Assembly (NCBI GenBank): GCA_036567785.1
Contig: DATCTV010000062.1
Span: 358,212 to 422,211 of the forward strand
Direction: 5' to 3'
Source of the DNA: Desulfomonilia bacterium
GTDB lineage: Bacteria; Desulfobacterota; Desulfomonilia; UBA1062
DNA: 64,000 nt
The notes beneath the pieces were generated by a model. The model was given only the letters and a program-made list of their open reading frames with translations. It did not search any database and was not told the DNA's origin. Both the position numbers and the translations under genes were made by a program. This document shows, in pieces, positions 58,584 to 64,000 of the stretch (within the stretch, counting starts at the first letter, position 1; each line of letters begins with the position of its first letter).

Positions 58584-60284
58584 ATGGCAAGGAAAAACCC
58601 GGAACTATATCATGAGCAATACCGGAAACTGCTCTCAAACCAGGCTGACTATGTAGAAAAATATGCGAAGAGCAAACCCGGCGAGATTGCAATAATCGAA
58701 CACAATACAGGTGATAAGATATCCTGGAAGCAATTCAATACATCGGTATCGGCATTTGCTGCAAAGCTGCTCTCAATCGGGATAAAAAAGGGTGATGTAG
58801 TAGCCACTTCTCTTCCTCTGTTGAAAGAGCATGTGTACCTGATTTATGCATGCTACCGCATAGGGGCGATCGTGGCCCCGCTTGATCTCAGGCTGAAGGC
58901 TAAAGAAATACAGTACTGCATGGACAAGATGAAACCCAAGGCATATTTTTTCCTTGGAAAGACACCTATTGCGGATTTCAGGCCGATGATAGCCGAAGTG
59001 ATGAAAAAGTCGCCTTATATCAAACACTGGGTCCAGTTCCAGAAGGAACAGGACATGATAATGGAAGGTGCTGTAGGCATTACTGATTTTGTAAAGGACA
59101 TTAAAAAAGTCTTCATAAAAAGCCTTATCTTCGGTACAGTCAAAAGGGCCAGAAAGCTTGTCGATAAAAGAGATGCCTGCCTCATTATATTCACTACCGG
59201 TTCAACAGGGTCGCCGAAGCCTGCGCTTCTGTGTCATGAGAACATACTGATACAGAATATCGGTCTTGCCGTTTCTTTTGAACTTGAGGAAGGCGATACC
59301 ATGCTTATCAATCTGCCTCCTTCGCATGTGGGATGCATAACCGAGCAGCTTGCCACAACAATATTCGGTGGCGGAATAAGCGTTATTCTCCATATATTTG
59401 ATCCGTTGAAGAGCCTCGAGGCGATACAGGCTTACAAGGTCAAAAACATCGGGCAGATACCTGCATTATTCAATATGGAATGGAGATTGCCTGATTACGG
59501 CAAATATGACCTGTCGTCATTGAAATTCGCCATATACGGAGGTCAGGCAGTGACACGCGAGTTTCTTGAGAAAATGTCAAAGATGGCCAGGCGTATCGGA
59601 ACCGGTCTCGGACTTACCGAAACAGCCGGCTTCTGTACTTATACCGATGTCAATGCCGGTGTGGATGACCTGGTGAAGGGTATCGGATTTGATATGCCGC
59701 TGTGCCCTATATCGATCCGCGAGCCGATGCAGGCGGACGGCATGGCAGGAAAGGAAAAAAGTCCGGGTGAAGTCGGGGAGATATGTTTTTCAGGCCCACA
59801 GATTTTTCTCGGGTATATGGGCGACGAAGATAATACCCGAAAAACGGTATCAAAAGACCGCGTCTGTTATACCGGAGACCTCGGATATTATGATGCCGAC
59901 GGTCTGCACTTTGCCGGCAGGTCAAAACTGGTAATAAAACCCAAAGGCTATCAGGTGTTCCCGGACGATATAGAGAGCCATATTTCAGGCAGGCTGAAGG
60001 GAAGAATCGGCGCGATAGCTGTAATAGGCGTCGAGCATAACATTTTCAGTGAAGGTATAATGGTATTCGCAGAAAATATTGATAGTGCAAATCCAATAAC
60101 CCCGAATGATGTTATGACGGCATGTGACGATATTGCTGCATATTCGAGACCGTCTCATGTTGAGATCATCAATCAGGGTGAAATGCCGCTTAACAGGGTG
60201 GCGAAAACCGATTATATGGAGCTTAAGAAAAAATCAAAAGAGATCGTGGAAAAGCTGCGTTCGCAAGGAAAATGGGATGTCTGA
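58584..60284 (+). CDS. AMP-forming acyl-CoA ligase (ANL family)
   Basis: 566 residues from the chosen start: CLIIFTTGSTGSPKPALLCHEN (P-loop; Pro-Lys-Pro-Ala instead of the usual P-K-G-V), G-L-G-L-T-E-T-A-G-F, GEVGEICFSGPQIFLGYMGDE, CYTGDLGYYDADGLHFAGR and V-F-P-D-D-I-E. Last comes a C-terminal lid with N-R-V-A-K-T-D-Y, the catalytic Lys. It is a medium- or aryl-type CoA ligase; the substrate is unknown. ATG 58584 is preceded by CAGGAGG seven bases upstream; the longer frame from 58542 is not. A strong terminator follows. Confidence 0.88.
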   Translation: MARKNPELYHEQYRKLLSNQADYVEKYAKSKPGEIAIIEHNTGDKISWKQFNTSVSAFAAKLLSIGIKKGDVVATSLPLLKEHVYLIYACYRIGAIVAPLDLRLKAKEIQYCMDKMKPKAYFFLGKTPIADFRPMIAEVMKKSPYIKHWVQFQKEQDMIMEGAVGITDFVKDIKKVFIKSLIFGTVKRARKLVDKRDACLIIFTTGSTGSPKPALLCHENILIQNIGLAVSFELEEGDTMLINLPPSHVGCITEQLATTIFGGGISVILHIFDPLKSLEAIQAYKVKNIGQIPALFNMEWRLPDYGKYDLSSLKFAIYGGQAVTREFLEKMSKMARRIGTGLGLTETAGFCTYTDVNAGVDDLVKGIGFDMPLCPISIREPMQADGMAGKEKSPGEVGEICFSGPQIFLGYMGDEDNTRKTVSKDRVCYTGDLGYYDADGLHFAGRSKLVIKPKGYQVFPDDIESHISGRLKGRIGAIAVIGVEHNIFSEGIMVFAENIDSANPITPNDVMTACDDIAAYSRPSHVEIINQGEMPLNRVAKTDYMELKKKSKEIVEKLRSQGKWDV

Positions 60285-60291
60285 AATATTG

Positions 60292-60330
60292 AAAATAAGG
60301 GACGTCATTAAACGGCTGTCCCTTATTTTA
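60292..60330 (+). terminator. Intrinsic terminator after the acyl-CoA ligase gene
   Basis: AAAATAAGGGAC (60292-60303) pairs perfectly with GTCCCTTATTTT (60318-60329) around a 14-base loop. The trailing TTATTTTA provides the T-rich end. It is symmetric but lies eight bases after the ligase stop and before the ribosomal-protein promoter. Confidence 0.88.
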
Positions 60331-60361
60331 CCCATATCAAGATGTCACTGGAAAAACGTGC

Positions 60362-60390
60362 TTGAATATAAAAAGGCTTTGTTATATTAG
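60362..60390 (+). promoter_or_regulatory. Candidate sigma-70-type promoter of the rpsF operon
   Basis: TTGAAT (60362-60367) and TATTAG (60385-60390) are spaced by 17 bases, within AT-rich DNA just after a terminator and about 50 bases upstream of rpsF. A TATATT at 60383 offers an alternative -10 with 15-base spacing. The leader 60391-60441 is GC-rich and could hold an S6-S18 autoregulatory structure, but no clear match was seen. Confidence 0.55.
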
Positions 60391-60441
60391 AAACGCGCTC
60401 CTTGCTCCAGGCGGGGCTAAAAAATCCATAAGGAGGAACAG

Positions 60442-60870
60442 ATGTTTTACGAGCTTATGAAAATCGTCAACCCTGAACTCAGGGAAGACGCTGTCGAAAA
60501 GGTCATCACCCGTTTCACAAACAATGTTAGGAAAAACGATGGTGAAGTAATCAGGATTGAGGACATGGGAATAAAAACCATGGCCTATAAAATCGAGAAA
60601 AAGTCAAAAGGTCATTATTTTCTAAGTTATCTGGAAGGTCCCGGAAAGATGCTTTCCGAAATTGAACGCACGTTAAGGATTGATGAAAACGTATTGCGTT
60701 TCATCATTATCAAGCTTGGTGAGCATGTGAAACGGGAAGATCTTGAAAAGGCGGTGGTTGCGCCGGCGCCGGTTGCCGAAGCAGAAGAATCCCAGGAAGC
60801 AGTTGAAGAGGATACCAAGGCGGCGGATGATTCTGAACCCGAAGCCTTAGACTCGGAAGAGGAGGTATAG
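60442..60870 (+). CDS. rpsF: 30S ribosomal protein S6
   Basis: 142 residues: [35 protein letters not shown], and [11 protein letters not shown], the S6 fold. A long acidic tail after about residue 108 ([13 protein letters not shown]...) is longer than in E. coli and probably disordered. It binds S18 in the small subunit platform. AAGGAGG precedes ATG 60442. It is the first gene of the rpsF-rpsR-DUF2232-rplI-dnaB operon. Confidence 0.97.
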   Translation: MFYELMKIVNPELREDAVEKVITRFTNNVRKNDGEVIRIEDMGIKTMAYKIEKKSKGHYFLSYLEGPGKMLSEIERTLRIDENVLRFIIIKLGEHVKREDLEKAVVAPAPVAEAEESQEAVEEDTKAADDSEPEALDSEEEV

Positions 60871-60872
60871 AC

Positions 60873-61139
60873 ATGGAAAGGCCGAGAAAACCGAAACAGA
60901 CGGGAGCCCCAAACAAGTCCAGGACATTTTTCAAGAAAAAGAGCTGCCGGTTCTGTGAAGATAAAAAACTCAAGATAGACTATAAGGATTGCCAGGTTCT
61001 TAAGGATTATATCACGGACAGGGGAAAAATTCTGCCAAGAAGGATTACCGGGACATGCTCCCGTCATCAGAGAGAGCTCGCTATCGAGATTAAGAGAGCA
61101 CGCATGATAGCCCTGTTGCCCTTTACAGTTCACAATTAG
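60873..61139 (+). CDS. rpsR: 30S ribosomal protein S18
   Basis: 88 residues with a basic N-terminus, then [34 protein letters not shown], and [13 protein letters not shown]. The zinc-type Cys pair of some S18 proteins is present in CRFC and the later T-C. It is spaced two bases from rpsF and four bases from the membrane-protein gene. Confidence 0.97.
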   Translation: MERPRKPKQTGAPNKSRTFFKKKSCRFCEDKKLKIDYKDCQVLKDYITDRGKILPRRITGTCSRHQRELAIEIKRARMIALLPFTVHN

Positions 61140-61143
61140 GAAT

Positions 61144-62067
61144 ATGCCGCCGGCATTGACCGGAAACAAAACACCGGCACCCTGGCTTTCCGCCGGGGTG
61201 CTGCTGATATCTGGAACGTCTTTAATCTGCATGCCTGAATACACAATGGCAATAGTGCTTTTTTTGCCGGCACTCTATTGCATATTTGCGAGCAGAACAG
61301 ACGGAGTGTTGAAATATGCAGTCTCTTTAAGCCCCATTTGTTTAGGTCTGATACCGGCATTTATTGAAGGGGCGATAACATATGGCATTATCATTTTATG
61401 CGGATTATTGATGTGGGAAATGATAAAAAGAAAAAAGATAGGAATGTCAGTGGTTCTTCCGACAATAGCAGCATCGCTGATATTCATCTCAATGATTGCA
61501 CTATTAAGCTATAAAAGCGGTTCCACAATAAATCAGACGGTTTCGGCCTGGGTAAAGGCAATGATGGATAATTTTATCAGACAATATTCAACCGTGCTTA
61601 ACCCGGCTGATATTACCGCTTTCAATCTCAAAAGACCTTCTATTGAAGAAGCAATAATAAGACTCTTCCCGTCAATAACTGTCATAGGAACAGCAATGAT
61701 AATGTGGTTCAATCTGGTCATCGCATCAAAAGTTGCCTTAAAAACCGACCTCAGCAGGTGGAGTTGTCCCGGCTGGCTGATAGCGGTATTCATTGTTGCT
61801 TCCGTGTGCTCTCTTCTGCCGAATAAAATAGTGAATACAATCGGCCTGAACATCCTTCTGATTGTTTGTATTGGATACTTTTTCCAGGGGCTTTCGGTTA
61901 TCGTGTTTATTTTCGAGTATATGAAAATTTGGACAGGGTGGCGGATATTTTTTTACCTGTTGATAATAACACAGATGTATATAATGATTATGGCAATACT
62001 CTTGGGATTGTTTGACAACTGGTTTTATTTCAGAAAACGCATAAAAATTAAAGGAGATCAGGCATGA
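61144..62067 (+). CDS. DUF2232 (YybS-like) membrane protein
   Basis: 307 residues with about eight hydrophobic segments, and no soluble domain of note. The position between rpsR and rplI is where a DUF2232/YybS-family gene is often found in firmicutes and deltaproteobacteria. I see the family's distribution of helices, with a cytoplasmic loop around 165-190 (FNLKRPSIEEAIIRLFPS). Function is unknown. Its start is four bases after the S18 stop, and its stop overlaps the rplI start by four bases. Confidence 0.8.
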   Translation: MPPALTGNKTPAPWLSAGVLLISGTSLICMPEYTMAIVLFLPALYCIFASRTDGVLKYAVSLSPICLGLIPAFIEGAITYGIIILCGLLMWEMIKRKKIGMSVVLPTIAASLIFISMIALLSYKSGSTINQTVSAWVKAMMDNFIRQYSTVLNPADITAFNLKRPSIEEAIIRLFPSITVIGTAMIMWFNLVIASKVALKTDLSRWSCPGWLIAVFIVASVCSLLPNKIVNTIGLNILLIVCIGYFFQGLSVIVFIFEYMKIWTGWRIFFYLLIITQMYIMIMAILLGLFDNWFYFRKRIKIKGDQA

Positions 62068-62510
62068 AAGTTATACTTTTGGAAACAATTGAAGAATTGG
62101 GTTCTGCAGGTCAGGAAGTAAAAGTAAAAGACGGTTATGCAAGAAATTATCTTATCCCGGGAGGCAAGGCCATTCCTGCAACAAAAGGAGCGGCAAAGAC
62201 TTTCAAGGACAAGATCGAGGCAGGGATAAGGGCTGAAGCAAAGACGAGAGATCATGCTCAGAAAGCTGCAGATGAGCTCTCTGCCGTTGTTTTGAGCTTT
62301 AATGTAAAATCAGGCGATGACGGTAAGCTGTTTGGATCGATCACTACGTCTCAGATCGCAGATGCATTGAAAGAAAAAGGTTTTGGAGTCGAAAAGAAAA
62401 AAATCCATCTTGTCGAACCGATCAAGCATACAGGTACGCATGATGTTACAATAAAACTATACCCAGGAGTTGCGGCAGCAATTAAAGTTGAAGTGAAAGC
62501 CGAGGTTTAA
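62064..62510 (+). CDS. rplI: 50S ribosomal protein L9
   Basis: 148 residues with the L9 N-terminal signature M-K-V-I-L-L-E-T-I-E-E-L-G and G-Q-E-V-K-V-K-D-G-Y-A-R-N-Y-L-I-P. A long connecting helix and a C-terminal domain with D-G-K-L-F-G-S-I-T follow. It spans the L1 stalk base of the large subunit. It overlaps the membrane protein gene by four bases, with GGAGA upstream. Confidence 0.97.
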   Translation: MKVILLETIEELGSAGQEVKVKDGYARNYLIPGGKAIPATKGAAKTFKDKIEAGIRAEAKTRDHAQKAADELSAVVLSFNVKSGDDGKLFGSITTSQIADALKEKGFGVEKKKIHLVEPIKHTGTHDVTIKLYPGVAAAIKVEVKAEV

Positions 62511-62514
62511 TGTC

Positions 62515-63858
62515 TTGGAAGAAACAATAGCAATCCTTCCTCACAATAAGGATGCGGAAGAATTCATCCTTGGTGCGGTTCTCCTTGAGAATTCCGCCAT
62601 GGATGAAATTATTGATGTCCTGCCTCCTCAGGATTTTTATTCTGAAAGGAACAGGATGCTTTATGAAGAAATGCTGATTCTCAGGGATAAAGGCATCCCC
62701 ATTGATTATATTACGCTGGCCGAGTCTCTTGACAGGAAAGGCAAACTCGATAAGGCTGGAGGAGCGGCTTATATAGGCCAGCTTACCGACAGGGTTCCAA
62801 CTACAGCAGACATCGGATACTATGCAAGTATTGTTAAAGACAAGGCGATTATCAGATCCCTTATCACCGGCGCAAATGAGATTGTAAAAATAGCCAGGAC
62901 AAATGCCGGGGAAGTTTCCGACGCAGTCGAATCAGCCGAAAAGATTATCTTTGATATCAACAGGGAATTGAGAAATGAGGCATCAGGTCTTATCAGAACA
63001 AAAGAGCTTGTAAACACTCTTTATGACAGGATAAAACTTATATCGGAAGGAAAAATCGAAGAAGGCGGAATAAAGACCGGGTTTTCCGACCTTGATACAA
63101 AACTTATGGGAGGGCTTCATCCTTCTGATCTGATTATTATTGCAGGACGTCCGGGCATGGGGAAGACATCCCTTGCAATGAATATTGCCGAACATGTGGC
63201 TGTATATGAGAACAGGCCTGTAGCTTTATTCTCCCTTGAGATGGGAAGGGATCAGCTTCTTCTCAAAATTCTCTCATCAATCTCGGGCGTATATCAAACC
63301 AGATTGCGTGACTCACGCTATCTTAAAAGCGAGGAATGGGTTGAACTGACAACTGCTTCGGCAAAAATTTATGATGCACCCATGTATATCGACGATACCG
63401 CCGGAATATCACCGATGGAAATAAGGGCAAAGCTGAGAAGGCTTGCAATAAGAGAAAAAGACCTGGCGCTCGTGGTGGTAGATTATCTTCAGCTTATGAA
63501 AATAAAGGGCAGGGTGGATTCCAGGGAGCAGGAGATTTCCGAGATATCAAGATCGATGAAAGCAATTGCCAAAGAATTCAAAGTACCTGTGATCGCATTA
63601 AGCCAGCTTAACAGAAATGTCGAGGCCAGAGGAGACAAGAGACCTATGATGTCCGAACTCAGGGAATCCGGTGCAATCGAACAGGATGCAGACATCATAT
63701 TGCTCATATACAGAGACGAAGTTTATAATCCGGATACACAAGATAAGGGCATTGCTGAGATTAATATAGCAAAACACAGAAATGGCCCAACAGGTGAATT
63801 CAAATTAAGTTGGACACCAGAATTAACTAAATTCAGAAATCTTGATGACAGGCACTGA
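62515..63858 (+). CDS. dnaB: Replicative DNA helicase DnaB
   Basis: A 447-residue hexameric helicase with an N-terminal primase-binding domain (AEEFILGAVLLEN, D-F-Y-S-E-R-N-R, GGAAYIGQL) and a RecA-like motor. The motor shows Walker A G-R-P-G-M-G-K-T-S, L-F-S-L-E-M-G, VVVDYLQLM, and SQLNRNVEARGDKRP with the arginine finger region. Translation appears to start at TTG 62515, four bases after the rplI stop. The protein ends a little earlier than E. coli DnaB (471), at F-R-N-L-D-D-R-H. The DNA right after the stop looks like an insertion sequence end, but the C-terminus itself reads normal. Confidence 0.96.
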   Translation: MEETIAILPHNKDAEEFILGAVLLENSAMDEIIDVLPPQDFYSERNRMLYEEMLILRDKGIPIDYITLAESLDRKGKLDKAGGAAYIGQLTDRVPTTADIGYYASIVKDKAIIRSLITGANEIVKIARTNAGEVSDAVESAEKIIFDINRELRNEASGLIRTKELVNTLYDRIKLISEGKIEEGGIKTGFSDLDTKLMGGLHPSDLIIIAGRPGMGKTSLAMNIAEHVAVYENRPVALFSLEMGRDQLLLKILSSISGVYQTRLRDSRYLKSEEWVELTTASAKIYDAPMYIDDTAGISPMEIRAKLRRLAIREKDLALVVVDYLQLMKIKGRVDSREQEISEISRSMKAIAKEFKVPVIALSQLNRNVEARGDKRPMMSELRESGAIEQDADIILLIYRDEVYNPDTQDKGIAEINIAKHRNGPTGEFKLSWTPELTKFRNLDDRH

Positions 63859-63922
63859 CATGTAGTAGCTCCGACCTGATCTGACAGCTCTCCTTTCCGA
63901 GGGGATGTTTGTACGATTAAGT

Positions 63923-64000
63923 TTAAGCTGCCAGATCGAACTTCATATCCAAGATTTTGTCTTTTGCCAAGGGCAGATTTTCCAGGAAGGTTTCCATGGG
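63923..64000 (-). CDS. C-terminal fragment of a probable insertion-sequence transposase, cut by the window edge
   Basis: Minus-strand reading from the window edge gives 25 residues ending ...F-D-L-A-A-stop, including TFLENLPLAKDK. From memory this matches the T-F-L-x-x-L-P-L-A-K-x-K ends of IS481/IS3-type integrase-fold transposases. The 60 bases between its stop and the dnaB stop include CTGTCAGATCAGGTCGG (minus strand), which has the look of an insertion-sequence terminal repeat. Too little is visible for a firm family call. Confidence 0.45.
   Translation of the reverse strand, partial: PMETFLENLPLAKDKILDMKFDLAA

Noticed and set aside
60391..60441. S6:S18-binding leader in front of rpsF
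   Set aside because: The leader is GC-rich and short, but I could not place the conserved bulged-stem motif with confidence.

Overview
The window reads as chromosomal DNA of a Gram-negative, probably anaerobic bacterium of the deltaproteobacterial/Desulfobacterota type. This is an inference from gene content. Lipid A aminoarabinose genes, a TonB-type protein and a lipoprotein point to an outer membrane. Several acyl-CoA/CoA-transferase genes, an ADP-forming acyl-CoA synthetase and a C-terminal CFI-box-like motif fit anaerobic deltaproteobacteria. No rRNA, tRNA or CRISPR array was seen.

Layout. 1-3.7 kb (+): the end of tgt, then yajC-secD-secF and a strong terminator. 3.9-8.3 kb (+): a secreted FN3/calcium-repeat protein, a double-DUF1566 lipoprotein, a primase-like protein with a degenerate Toprim site and a QueG-like iron-sulfur protein. 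8.4-17.6 kb (-): an arn-type lipid A operon in which the two halves of ArnA are separate genes, a UPF0104-type membrane protein takes the place expected for ArnE/ArnF, and two ArnT-like transferases are present. 17.6-20.4 kb: an AT-rich insert (SDH_sah serine protease, small membrane partner, orphan antitoxin-like ORF) bounded by copies of a structured dispersed repeat, including a 260-bp tandem duplication. 20.4-27.6 kb (-): mutL-pgi, a tandem-HD phosphodiesterase, a stand-alone pyruvate-kinase C-terminal domain, marC and rsmI. 27.7-35.6 kb (+): a PanP-type decarboxylase, umuD-umuC, lon, and a sugar nucleotidyltransferase coupled to a galactokinase-like GHMP kinase; a GH20 hexosaminidase converges on them.

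37-52 kb (mostly -) is a lipid/acyl-CoA region: phytoene-desaturase-like oxidoreductase, thiolase, long-chain acyl-CoA synthetase, TPR protein, a class III CoA-transferase, a two-subunit and a fused class I CoA-transferase, a 3-hydroxyacyl-CoA dehydrogenase, a small zinc protein and an ADP-forming acyl-CoA synthetase with permuted domains. 52.6-55.3 kb (+) holds a NeuD-type acetyltransferase/GT2 fusion translationally coupled to a BKACE enzyme. 55.4-60.3 kb has a START-like protein with a second desaturase-like enzyme, an IclR regulator and an AMP-forming ligase. 60.4-63.9 kb (+) is the conserved rpsF-rpsR-DUF2232-rplI-dnaB operon. The window ends in what looks like the 3' end of an insertion-sequence transposase abutting dnaB.

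The most notable points are the split ArnA with an alternative flippase candidate, the mosaic structured repeat family around the protease island, the primase-like protein lacking its catalytic acidic pair, the acetyltransferase-GT2-BKACE pair, and the umuDC-lon neighbourhood.
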